DNA of 64,000 nucleotides from Caenorhabditis elegans (lineage: Eukaryota > Nematoda > Chromadorea > Rhabditida > Rhabditidae). Every line of letters begins with the position of its first letter. Position 1 is the stretch's first letter. Shown here piece after piece: positions 11,574 to 22,315 of this stretch. The notes under the pieces are model-generated. The model did no database searches. It saw nothing but the letters and a program-made list of their open reading frames with translations, and had not been told where the DNA came from. Position numbers and translations under genes: made by a program. The DNA is taken from assembly GCF_000002985.6 (NCBI RefSeq), contig NC_003281.10, forward strand, positions 9,300,001 through 9,364,000, read 5' to 3'.

Positions 11574-14500
11574 TTTAGAGGTTTCATACAAAACACACGA
11601 ATTTAATTTTGTGTATCGTATAATTCATGGAGCAGCTGGAGCACCAAATGGGAAGAACTCACCATTGTTTATTATGCTTTGAATCTGGGAATATTAGGAA
11701 GAAGAAATGTTGATGATCACGAGGAAGAATGATGTTGTTCTGAAATGAGTACATTTTTGAATAGAATTCCAAATAGAAGTTTAATTTAATAAAAAGCTTT
11801 CACAAAATGGAATGTTTATTTCTGATGTCTCAGAATATCTTATTCTTAGAATCATCATATAAGTTTCAATTCAAAGAAGAAGGAAGAATATGTGACAATG
11901 AAGGCTCTTGAAAAGCTTTTATATAAATTGACGGCCGAAGAACAAACTTATTAAAATAATTATAAAACTAATGGGATAACATACATAGTCTACCACATCA
12001 CACTAAACTTTATTCTAGACTTTAGAAAGTGAGTACAGGGGAGCACAAAGAGCATTGGAGCAAAATTTTGCCTTGATTCAAAAACGCTTAATATAAAAAA
12101 TTAATTATAATGATCCTGTTTAGAAATTTCCGGAAATTGTTTGATGGCGGTTCAAAATTTCGAAACACAACATCAATATTTTCAATTTTCTATGGTGTTA
12201 AAATGGTCAAACGTCGTAGTCAAACATTCCAATAAGTTTTGAATTTGTATTAATTTGAAGTAAGAAGTGGTGAATTCTCTATTTTTTTAAATTTTCAAAA
12301 AAATCTGATCAAATTTTCTACTTAAATATTTTATTCAAAAATTGTAAGGGTTTAAAATGCGATATTGCTCTCAATATCTCTAAAACCAATTTTTTGTAAA
12401 ATTGGTTTACTTTTTACTGGAAATTTTCAAAACTTTCAAAATGTTCTGCAACGTTTTATTATAATATTTGGAAATTTTTTTAGACTATCGTGAGTGACAA
12501 AATCCCCACTAGCTTTACTCCACCTTTAAGTTTTTTTAGAAAAAATAATTTTAAAAAAATTAAAGCTTCGGAGACTCTAGAAATTTCTCTATGAAAAGAA
12601 AAAATCAAGTAAATAACCGAAATTTCAGAAATTACTAGGTAACCGGATCGTAGTAAATAACTATTATAGCAAGAATAGTACTTGATTCTTAACAGAACAG
12701 CTTGAAAGTTGAGACGTGGTAGTTTGCAAAATTTCACAATTAATCTCATACTCGTTATTTTTCATTCAAAGTAAAATTCGTGTTCTTGAGAATAATGAGA
12801 ACAAGACTCAAACCTTTCACACTGCAAACAGCCTTTTTCAGAGTTTCTAAACATCCAATTAACTAGAACAAGTTTTCTGGAAAAATATATACTTGCTTAC
12901 GTATTTGAAATATATGAAACTAAAATTTGAAACGGAAACTAATAATTTATATTCCTAATTAAAGGGACACAGATATTAATAAACATGGTTATTTCCTTCG
13001 GTGGATTGAAAGAGCAAAGGGGAACCCCTAAACAATGAAAAAAATAAAGGAAACTGAAATGCGAGATGCTTGAGCAAATTGATGAGAAGGGATCAAAAAG
13101 ACTGGAAACTGAACTCAGTTCAAATAGTTGACAACATTTTAGAAAGTGGAAAAATAAAACAGAAACGAGTTGAAAAAGAGGAGCATCTTCCAAAATAAAT
13201 CTAATAATTTATGGACGAGCTAACAGACACATTTTCTCGAGAGGATGAGTGTTAGGAAAAACGAGGAACAAGAAACATATATTCTGGATCTTGAGAGTTG
13301 GACACAAAGTTTGAAAAAAATTGTAAAGTGTGAAACTTGAACTTTTGGAAAATGTTCATACCTAGCCTTTCCTCACAAGGAGAAAAATTATAAAAATTAG
13401 ACCGTTTCTTAATCCTCTCAATCAAAATATTTTCCAAAAAAATCCGTGCATGATCTCAAAAATTTTCTGGGAAATAATGAGAATTGCAATGGGTAGACTA
13501 AAGACCCGTGAAACGGAAGACATAAATTCCCGGCCTATGTGCATCATTCACATGACCCAAATTTACAGCCTCCTGCAAATGACGTCTTCTTTGATTGAAT
13601 TAATTCAGTTCAGAGGGCAAATGCAAACATTTTGGATTCCACGTCACATAAGAGAGCTCTTTCAAATTTCACCAAAATTTTTAATTTATGGAGAGCAGGT
13701 ATTGTAATGAGGTCAGTTGTTCAAATATCCAAATTTTGAGTAGCTTGCAAGCAGAAAAGCGCGGAAAATGGGAAAGAGAGATATTTTGCAGAGGTGGTCG
13801 GCGGACCCAATAAAACGAGAGTAATTGAACCGAATGTCTACGTTTGTCGCAAAAAAAAGCACAACAGAGATTTTCGTAATTGTTCATGATGTGATATTTG
13901 TTTTGCGCTAACTGCAGTTACTAGGATTTGCGAAAAGCTCAGCAATTTTCAGCTGAATTCGGACAGTAATTTTCATAAATTTGAAATTTCTTGAAACTTG
14001 CATGTGCGTCTTGTCATTGTCTACACAAATCGTATCAGTTGCATTTTCAGCAACTTAATTCTAATGCAAATCCGTAACCTGTACTACGGAAGCTGCAAAC
14101 ACTGAAGTTAACGCTAAAATTAAAAATGTTAAAGGCATGTCAGAAGGTACCGGAAGACGTGCCTACGTGAAATGAAACAACGTACGTCTATATTATTTTC
14201 TATCAATATGGTTGTAAACAACCTATAGAAACAAAGAAATTAAATACATTCCCAAATTTCAGAATATATAGGGCAACATGCAATGTATATCGCTCTTTGT
14301 TATTTTTACAACGAAGAATAGGTAAAGAAGGGTGCAAGTGAAGAACCAAACTGGCAAAAAATGCATCTGAAAAGAAAAAAAAAGCTAAAATTATTTTAAA
14401 AATTGTTGAAGCAGTATTTTATTGAAACTTTTTGGGAAAACATGTTTGAACAAGACTACAGAATTGTGACTAAAAAATACCAACAACAAAACATATTATT

Positions 14501-14665
14501 AAAGCTTAATTTTCATCTTAAGCACCATTGAAAGCCACTTTTAAAAAGTGCCCAACTTTAAAATTCTTCATAAGTGTGTGAGTTTTGTGTACATGAACCT
14601 TTCAACTTATAAGTCTCGGGTTATGTCTAGGAAAAAGAAGCACACTACATGATCACTACCAAAAC

Positions 14666-14713
14666 TGATAATAAAATGGAAACACTATAAAAGCTAACTT
14701 CCCATTTTGATAA
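14666..14713 (+). promoter_or_regulatory. core promoter of the first lipase: two GATA sites around a TATA box
   Basis: TGATAA occurs at 14666-14671 and 14708-14713, with TATAAAAG at 14686-14693, about 42 bp before the start codon at 14735. TGATAA is the consensus for the worm intestinal GATA factor ELT-2. That the gene is intestinal is an inference from this motif and from the other lipases in the array. Confidence 0.5.
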
Positions 14714-14734
14714 GCCAAGTTTTGTTCTACTAAA

Positions 14735-17045
14735 ATGATATTCCACCTTCTAGTACTTGTTTCACTGGTGCAGTTTAGTCAAGCGGAAAATTGTCCAGAT
14801 TGTGTAAATTCTGGCAAAGTGTAGGTACCATAAATCATGTGTTGTGAGGGTTTAATAGCAGGAACCTGGGGGGGACGTAGTTTAGAATGAAACAATAATT
14901 GGAGAGGTTTTCAGTTGGTGCATCGAAACGGCTCAATGTGGAGCAACATCTTGCAACACTTCTATAAATGTGAGTTTTTAATTTTATTTTTCGAAACAAA
15001 TAAAGAAATTTGACAAAGCTAGTAAGGCAAAAATATAGAGTCAACAGCAAAATATTTTTTTAAAAAACTAACATTGTTTGTATTCCACCATCTTCTTTTT
15101 GGGAATATGTAAATAGTGGGAACATTATGCTAATTGTTTTCCAAAAGTTTTGGTCATTTCAGCGTCCTCTGAATTGTCCTACCAATCCACAATATGGATA
15201 TGACGATGAATTCATGAGATCTGAAATAATGGTTCTCGCAACAGCTGCACAAAATGAAAATCCTCAACTGTGTTTTGAGTAGGTTTTTTGTGTTTAACGT
15301 GTTTCATTCCTTTATCAATTTGACTAGTGATATGATGTAGTTTTTATTTCACAAGTCACAAATTGTTCTTGTAGTAATCAACTGCCAACAATGAAGCTGT
15401 ATCAAATTCGAACTGTGAACTGTTCCACGAAATACAGTGATGTCACGTGTGTTGGCTACACTGCTTTTGATACAAAGAGAAAAGTTATTTCAATTTCTTT
15501 TAAGGGAGCTCATGGACAGGATCAAATTGAAGAAATGATGGAAGATGGAATGAAATAGTAAGTTGTAAATTCTTGGCTAACTAAAATTGTAGGGGAACTT
15601 TTAGAAATATACAAACTGTTTGGCTGAAACATCAAAAAATACTTTTCACACATATATTGAGTTTGAATTTCATTGGCTATACATATTATATCCATCTAGA
15701 TCCATGGGTGGGCCGCAAACGACATTTTTCAGCAGATGACAAATTTGGCAATTGACAAAATTTAAAACGTTGTGCAACTCGGTAAACCGGATGAAGAATT
15801 TCCCGAAAAACGTTGCCAAAAATTGCGAAAAATCAGTACCCATGTAGGCACGAGATATCCTATCTCCATCTATTCTAATTCATGTTGGAGGTCGGCGCCG
15901 CGAGATTTTGGAAAACACTTTTTGGAATTAATGTATCAAAAAAGAGTAAGCTACATACGCTGCACGTATGTTGAAGCAGTGGTCAATTTCTAAATTGACC
16001 ATGTCGCATAGGTCCCCTGTCAGAGACAGACATTAATTCAGTTGCAATGTTTACTTAATGATTCATACCCAAAGTTGCAAAAATTCAAAACATTTTATTT
16101 TGATCTTTGATCGTTTTGTTTTGTTTTTAGCTTCATGTTCATTCATTTTTAGCGGTCTTCTACCATACTACACTGTAACAAACGGAAAAATAATGAAGAT
16201 CCTTCAAGATTATTTCATGTTACTCTGGAATGAAGGAATGCAACAAGACCTGCGACATTTGAAATATAAATATCCAAGCTATGAGTTATGGGTCAATGGG
16301 CACTCTCTTGGAGCTTCATTAGCTTGGGCTGCTTCTGCATGGATTGCTAATATTGGTCTGTACAAGCCGGATGACATGAAAGTTGTTGTGATGGGGGCTC
16401 CGAGAATTGGAGACTATAACTTTGCAGATTGGCATACCAAAACTGTAGGCTTTCTAGTTTCATTATTTAAAAAACATTTAAACTTAAAATATGTTTAGTT
16501 CCCGTACAACTTCCACATTCTTCATCGATCTGATCCAGTTGCACATCAAGAAACTTATATTCCTGTTACAAATTCCACTCTGTTCTACCCTAAAACTGAA
16601 GTCTGGTAGGTTAACCTTTCAAATATATTCGAAATATGACATTTCAGTAAAATAATTTTGCTCCTGTCCTTCAAAATAGTTTTGATCGGAATGATCAAAG
16701 ATTGACAGACCTAAAAAAATTGAATAATTTTTGTCACATGTACCATATTTTTAGATGTTGTTATTTTAAAAGTTCCAATTTCAATTTCCAGATTTATATG
16801 GGAATTGAATACATTAATATTTGAGAAAAAACAAAAACAAACAGTTATTTTAAAGGTACAACAACTACATGCGTCAAGGGGATCCTTTCCAAATATGCCA
16901 AGAAGCTGATGGGCATTACTGTAGTGGAACATTGAAGCCGAATGCAACACAATATATTGATCATCTTTACTACTTCAATATTGATTTACCGGGATGGGGA
17001 CATGCAGGATGCCCAATGAATATTAGTGCATTTGCACAACCATGA
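14735..17045 (+). CDS. secreted class-3 lipase-like protein, catalytic histidine replaced
   Basis: Seven exons (14735-14820, 14915-14969, 15163-15278, 15375-15557, 16153-16444, 16499-16605, 16856-17045) give 342 residues in phase. A signal peptide (MIFHLLVLVSLVQFSQA) leads into a CPDC/WC cysteine-rich segment, followed by the alpha/beta-hydrolase fold of fungal-type class-3 lipases. The nucleophile elbow GHSLG puts Ser at about 198, and the HRSDPV motif gives Asp at about 256. Where the fourth lipase of this cluster has YHPRSEVW, this one has FYPKTEVW, so the expected catalytic His is Tyr (about 274). It may therefore be inactive on esters or use another base. It lacks the intron that the other three copies have after the CS..Y/F segment. 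Intron 4 is 595 bp and contains a palindrome. I recall a C. elegans lipase group (C40H1.7-C40H1.9) here, but the individual match is not certain. Confidence 0.85.
15981..16000. repeat. perfect 20-bp palindrome in lipase-1 intron 4
   Basis: GGTCAATTT and AAATTGACC are separated by two bases, and one more flanking T-A pair extends the stem to 10 bp. It lies in an intron about ten times the usual length. It may be the edge of an inserted repeat; no matching second end was found. Confidence 0.4.
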
Positions 17046-17887
17046 ATAATATTATTTCTGAACTTTAATCCAATGAATCCCTCAACTCTTTTGAAGGCAG
17101 AAGCGTGAAGCGATTTTTTCGGAAAATTTACAGTTGCAGGTTTTGGAATAAATATCTAATTTTTATAATAGAGAGTTATTTTTTAACGTATAGAAAAATC
17201 TTGGCTTTATTCGAATTATGCCAGTTGCCATTTGCCAAAAAAAATATATTTCGAGTTTTTTTTTTGGCGAATTACGGCTTCCATCCAGTTTTTGAAAATA
17301 TTTTCGATCTGTTCAAGAAGAAAATAAAAATGAAAATCAGTTTAAAATTTAAAAAATATTTAATTATACCAAAATCGGGAGTGTTGTTGATTTCTCAAAG
17401 ACTTGAAGCGCATTTTTAAAGGAAATGACAAAACGAGTAAAAAGCTGAATATGCAACGGAAGTAAGTTTTTAATAAAGTCTCTATATTTTTTATGTTTGA
17501 AAACGCAGAAATTTTTGTTCTAAGAGATCTTTGAAACCGTATGGCGATGAAAAATAAAACAACAGTAGCCCGAGCGTGCGATAACTCCCAAATCATGTTA
17601 CAGTACTCCTACCACATCGAAGTCACATTCAACTCTGGACATCCGCACATATCACTATATTACATAATAATGTTAACGGAATAGAGATGTCAAGAAAAAA
17701 CATTTGAATGCACGTCGGCGCTGATTTGAAACATTAAAACATAGAAAACAGAGCGGCAGGATGAAAAGCTAATAGACACTTGACAGCGTGCCTGTCACAA
17801 TTAAACTTGTTATCACATTCGCCTTTAAAAAGAGTTAAAAAAGAAGACGAATCAGTAGGAACTTGTTGCGTTTTCTGACAAACAGGA
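17046..17887. other. intergenic region and promoter of the second lipase copy
   Basis: The region is 842 bases with no gene. TTATCA (TGATAA on the other strand) is at 17810-17815, about 73 bp before the start codon at 17888, with an A/T-rich TTTAAAAAG just after it. These correspond to the GATA and TATA-like pair of the other lipase promoters, so the promoter appears intact although the gene is broken. Confidence 0.4.
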
Positions 17888-19271
17888 ATGATAATATTTC
17901 TCCCGATTTTTCTGATTTTAATCGGAATTCATTCCGCTGATTCTTTTTTCTTTCTAAATTGCCCAAATTGTATCAACCTAGGCAAAACGTAAGCGAGAAT
18001 TTGAAAATTTGAATTTAAAATTAAAATTTCAGATGGTGTGTTGATGATAATCTGTGCAAGCCGAGTTTCGCACCTTGCACTACAAAAGTTTCGGTGAGTG
18101 GGAAAACATTGCAGTTTGAGAATAAAAGAGAACTTCAGCTCAAATTAAATTGCCCCACAAAACCTCAAGTTCCATACGATGAACACTTTGCACGGACTCA
18201 AGTATTGGCTCTAGCCTCGGCTTCCCATAATGCCAATCCTCAGCTGTGTCTTGAGTAAAAATATGAGCAAGCTTCAAATAATTTCAGTATAAAATAATTC
18301 CAGCAACCAAATTCCAACGATGAAGCTTCACAAAGTTCGAACTGTGAATTGTTCTGCCGATTATCCAGGTATTAATTTATATATTTTCAAGCACATAATT
18401 TATTTTTTAATTGTTATTTTAGATGTGGAGTGTAACGGTTACACAGCATACGACACCGCCCAAAAAGTGATTGTCATTTCATTTCGAGGAACCAAAGGAC
18501 CAAATCAAAATAATCAAATTGTGGAAGGAATGACTCGAGAGTAAGATTGAATATATACTACTTAAATTATAAATGAAAACTTTTAGTGGGCTTCTTCCAT
18601 ACTTTGGAAATGGTTCCGGGAAAATCTTCAAAGTTCTTTACGATTCCTTCATGCTCCTTTGGAACGGTGGAATGAAACAAGATTTGATTTACTTGAAACT
18701 TGAATATCCAACGTTTGATTTATGGGTTAACGGACATTCTCTTTGAGCAACACTTTCATATGTGACGGCTTCATACATAGCATCGAGAGGACTTTACAGA
18801 CCACGTAATATGAAAATTGTTGTTCTTGCTCCGATGAAATTAGGAGATTATAATTTTGCAGAATGGTATTCGAATAAGGTATTGTTTAATCTTTTGATAC
18901 AAATTAGTTTTCTAATTTTTCAGTTCCCATCTTCATTCCATATAATTCACCGATTGGACCTCATTCCTAGAGTTCCAGCAATTGACCCTCATACCAATAC
19001 AACTGTGATGTTCCACCCAAGAACCGAAGTTTGGTGAGATTGCTTATTGAAAGTTAGAACATTTAATTTCAAACATTTTTCCAGGTACAACAATTACATG
19101 AGATTGAATGACACATACCAAATTTGTGAAGAAGCGGATGGAAATAACTGTAGTGATGCAGTTACGGAAGGATTGAATATGAATGATCATGGATTCTATT
19201 TCGATATTAATATTGCAAATTGGGGAAAGGATGGGTGTCCAAAAAATACGACTGGATATTCGCAGCCATGA
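17888..19271 (+). pseudogene. class-3 lipase pseudogene with a stop directly after the catalytic serine
   Basis: Eight exon blocks (17888-17988, 18033-18093, 18139-18254, 18304-18368, 18423-18540, 18587-18878, 18924-19033, 19085-19271) keep all splice sites and phases and equal the length of the third lipase (349 codons). The only visible defect is TGA at 18744-18746, codon 207. The nucleophile elbow reads GHSL-stop where the paralogues have GHSLG, a Gly codon GGA or GGC elsewhere. Asp (HRLDLIP) and His (FHPRTEVW) of the triad are still present downstream. A product would stop at about 206 residues with no C-terminal half. Alternatives are a recent null allele in this strain, or stop-codon readthrough; selenocysteine is unlikely (see rejected items). 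Parts are nearly identical to the third lipase, pointing to gene conversion. Confidence 0.85.
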
Positions 19272-20039
19272 AAAACTATTTACACATCTCTCATATCTTT
19301 TTTATTTGAATAAATGAATTATTTTTAACATAATTCTTTATGATTTAATTCTCTAAATGATTTGAAAAATTTCAATTTACCATGATTGCCGTAATTTTTT
19401 GTTAGTTTTAGATTTTTGTTTTTTGTTAGTATATTCTTGTTGCATTGCCTAAACCAAGTTTTGCCCAACTTTTGCGAACTTTTGGAAAAAGTCGATATTC
19501 TTTGGGTCCACCGGAAAATGTTCAACTTGATCAACTTCTTCCATACTTCATTTTTTCTGTTTTTTTTTCAAAACATGAATCATCGAGATTATCAATTTAT
19601 GGAGGAAACAGTGTGCAAATAGTGGCACCAAAAAAACGAGATGTAATCAAAAATAACTTGTTTTTCAGGTCACTCTTATCGCTTTTTGAAATAAAGTATC
19701 GGAAAATAATTACATTTGTTGATATAAAATCTTCTTTAGACTGAACCTGAAATTTGAACAAATATTTCTAAAAAAAAGCTGGTAAAAGTAAAAGTAATTA
19801 TTTGTTGAAAAGATTTCAGTAAACCTAAAGTTTAGTGTTCTAGTCAACCAACAGGTCTGTTTGAATAGATGAGTACATACACACAACGTGGTATTCATAT
19901 AAAACTTGTTTTTCTTCATTCTTATCACTTTCTCATTGACCATTAGTCTTGAAGAGTTGATCGAAAAGAAGAGCCGTCCTGGTATCATTTTATCATTTAT
20001 TGTACTCATCATTGTTGAATTTTCTCCAAACGATCAAAA
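19272..20039. other. intergenic region and promoter of the third lipase
   Basis: No gene is seen. TTATCA occurs at 19922-19927 and 19990-19995 (TGATAA on the minus strand), and TATAAAAC at 19898-19905, all within about 145 bp of the start codon at 20040. The arrangement matches the other lipase promoters. Confidence 0.4.
19309..19314 (+). terminator. poly(A) signal of the second lipase copy
   Basis: AATAAA lies 38 bases after the in-frame final stop, at a normal distance for a short worm 3' UTR. Its survival agrees with recent inactivation of the gene. Confidence 0.5.
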
Positions 20040-21663
20040 ATGATAGTTTTATTTCTGCTTTTTCTTATTTCGCTCGGAATTTATCCATTTACATCAAGTT
20101 CTTCGTTAGACTGCTCAAATTGTGTTGGATCAGGTCAAGTGTGAGTTGCTTTGAAGGTGTAGTATGTTCAGTTGGGGTTCAGTACAAATACTTTTATCAT
20201 GGTACAGGCGAATCTTCAAAGTTAAGAATTTCAGATGTTTCAAAATTTTCAATTTAGGTTGTGGTAAATTGTCAAATTTTTCAACAATGTAGAGCGTCCG
20301 AGCTGAGTTCCACAAAATAATTTTTCAATAGTGAATAAAATTTTGATTGGGCTTTAGGGCTGCAAGACTAATTTTTGAATGGCCTATAGCTGACAAAATC
20401 TTGATTTGATGTCATTAAATCAATATTTTCTATTAAACTTTCAGATGGTGTGTTGAACAGTCTCAGTGCAATTCAAGCTTCGTATCTTGCAGTACAAAAA
20501 TCTCGGTGAGACCTGATACTCATATATAGATGAACTTATTCAACAATTCCAGCTCCAACTAAATTGCCCCACAAAACCGAAAGTTCCATATGATGAACAT
20601 TTTGCACGTACTCAAATGTTGGCTCTAGCCTCGGCTTCCCATAATGCCAATCCTCAGCTGTGTCTTGAGTAAAAATATGAGCAAGCTTCAAATAATTTCA
20701 GTATAAAATAATTCCAGCAACCAAATTCCTACAATGAAGCTTTACAAAGTTCGAACTGTGAATTGTTCAACAGACTACCCTGGTATGATTCAATATAGTA
20801 ATATTTATCAATTTTTTTTTGTATAACAGATGTGGCATGTTATGGATATACTGCTTATGATGTCACTCAAAAAGCTATTGTCATATCTTATAGAGGATCT
20901 CATGGACCGAACCAGAACAATCAAATACTGGAAGGAATGACTCGAGAGTATGTTTTGATTCTTTTTTTTATTATATTGGTTTCAGTGGTCTTCATTCATA
21001 CTTTGGCAAAGGTACAGGTAAAATCTTCAAAGTGATCTACGATTCTTTCATGCTCCTTTGGAACGACAGGATTAATCAAGATTTACGATATTTGAAGTAC
21101 AAGTACCCTGACTTTGAGTTATGGTTAAATGGGCATTCACTTGGAGGAGCCCTTTCATATACTACAGCTTCATATTTAACAACAGTTGGACTATACAAAC
21201 CAGAAAATATGAAAATCATTGTTCTTGCTCCTACGAAAATAGGAGACTACGATTTTGCAGCGTGGTATTCGTCCACAGTGAGTCTAAAATTTCAAGTTTC
21301 ATGAACATTTGATAATTTTCCAGTTTTCATATTCATTCCATATAATTCACCGATTGGATCTTATTCCTAGAGTTCCAGCAATTGACCCTCATACCAATAC
21401 AACTGTCATGTTTCAACCAAGAACTGAAATTTGGTAAGTCATAGTACTTGAAAGTTTCGATTTGAATACTCTTTAGGTACAATAACTACATGAGATTGAA
21501 TGACACATATCAAATTTGTGAAGAAGCCGATGGAGACTACTGTAGTGATGCAGTTACAGAAGGATTGAATATGAATGATCATGGATTCTATTTCGATATT
21601 AATATTTCAAATTGGGGAAAGGATGGGTGTCCAAAAAATACGACTGGATATGCTCAACCTTGA
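20040..21663 (+). CDS. secreted class-3 lipase-like protein, catalytic histidine replaced by glutamine
   Basis: Eight exons (20040-20140, 20445-20505, 20553-20668, 20718-20782, 20830-20947, 20986-21277, 21324-21433, 21477-21663) give 349 residues. A signal peptide starts MIVLFLLFLISLG and is followed by the cysteine-rich CSNCVGSG..WC segment. GHSLGG provides Ser at about 205 and HRLDLIP provides Asp at about 263. At the position of the catalytic His the protein reads FQPRTEIW, so Gln at about 282 replaces the His that the second copy still has. With Ser and Asp kept, it may bind lipid without efficient hydrolysis, or the His may have been lost recently. Exons 3, 4, 7 and 8 are almost identical to the second copy while exons 1-2 differ strongly. 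The first intron is 304 bases against 44 in the second copy. Confidence 0.87.
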
Positions 21664-22315
21664 TAACCTTTCAATTTTTAATTTTGAGAAAGAATGAATA
21701 TTTTGAATCTAAAATTTTTTAAACCGAACATTGTTCTGTCAAATTTATTAGAACTTCTTCATGAATTCCTCGAAACGAAAATAAAATTCTTTCACGCAAA
21801 AATTAACACGTGAAATACGTGGAAAGTAGGCCATGGGGTCAGTGTCAAGTTTTGCCACGCACACTGTTCAGTGTTCTCAAAATTTCTTTAACCATGCTAA
21901 AATACTTTTTTCCACAAGTTCGCTTTTTTAAATTTTTATTCAGAGAATAATTTTTTCGTATACGAATTTGTGAGAACATTGCGGTTCTTGTCATAATATT
22001 TGCATATAAGAATGTTCAAAATTTAAAGAAACTTTCAGTTTTTTATATTTTTGTGATTATAAACGCGATTTTATGTGTTATCTGTGATTTTAAATTTGGC
22101 CAAATGTGTGCAAACAGATTTATTATAGTCCTTTTCGAAAGCTTTGCTTTCTATTGCAGAAAAAAAGCGAAAATCTGAGAAATGCAAATGCGCTCTGCTG
22201 CACTGCAAAAAAAAAGATTTTTAAAGAGCAATTTTTCATCGCTTTTTTGTCTCAATCTTCTAAATTATTGTCTATTTTAAATAATTGAATAACTTTTAAA
22301 ACTATTTTCAGAGAG
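21664..22315. other. intergenic region with the trans-splice-type acceptor of cpb-1
   Basis: No gene is seen in the 650 bases. At the right end, CTATTTTCAG (AG at 22310-22311) stands four bases before the cpb-1 start codon. This is the usual picture of a spliced-leader acceptor that leaves a very short 5' UTR. Confidence 0.5.
21780..21785 (+). terminator. poly(A) signal of the third lipase
   Basis: AATAAA lies 117 bases after the stop codon at 21661-21663. It is the first canonical hexamer downstream. Confidence 0.45.

Larger units (their letters stand above)
6682..14734. other. 8-kb region without a supportable gene
   Basis: Short open frames occur on both strands, but none has convincing splice sites, protein-like composition or family resemblance. 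Named details are an isolated TATATAAAG (8020-8028) followed 15 bp later by TGACGTGG (8044-8051), a GC-rich hairpin group at 11478-11573, and many A/T homopolymer runs. The upstream part probably includes the receptor promoter. The distal end contains the promoter of the first lipase. Confidence 0.5.

Noticed and set aside
13450-13707. An 85-codon frame on the plus strand in the gene-poor region
   Set aside because: Its composition looks random, there are no flanking splice signals in phase, no signal or domain is visible, and it overlaps minus-strand frames of similar length.
15661-15993. A separate gene inside lipase-1 intron 4
   Set aside because: The 73-codon frame has no splice support or domain, and the interval behaves as intron between exons that join in phase.
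18744-18746. TGA as a selenocysteine codon in lipase copy 2
   Set aside because: C. elegans is known to use selenocysteine only in TRXR-1. The site is a Gly in all paralogues, not a Cys, and I see no SECIS-like hairpin in the short 3' flank.
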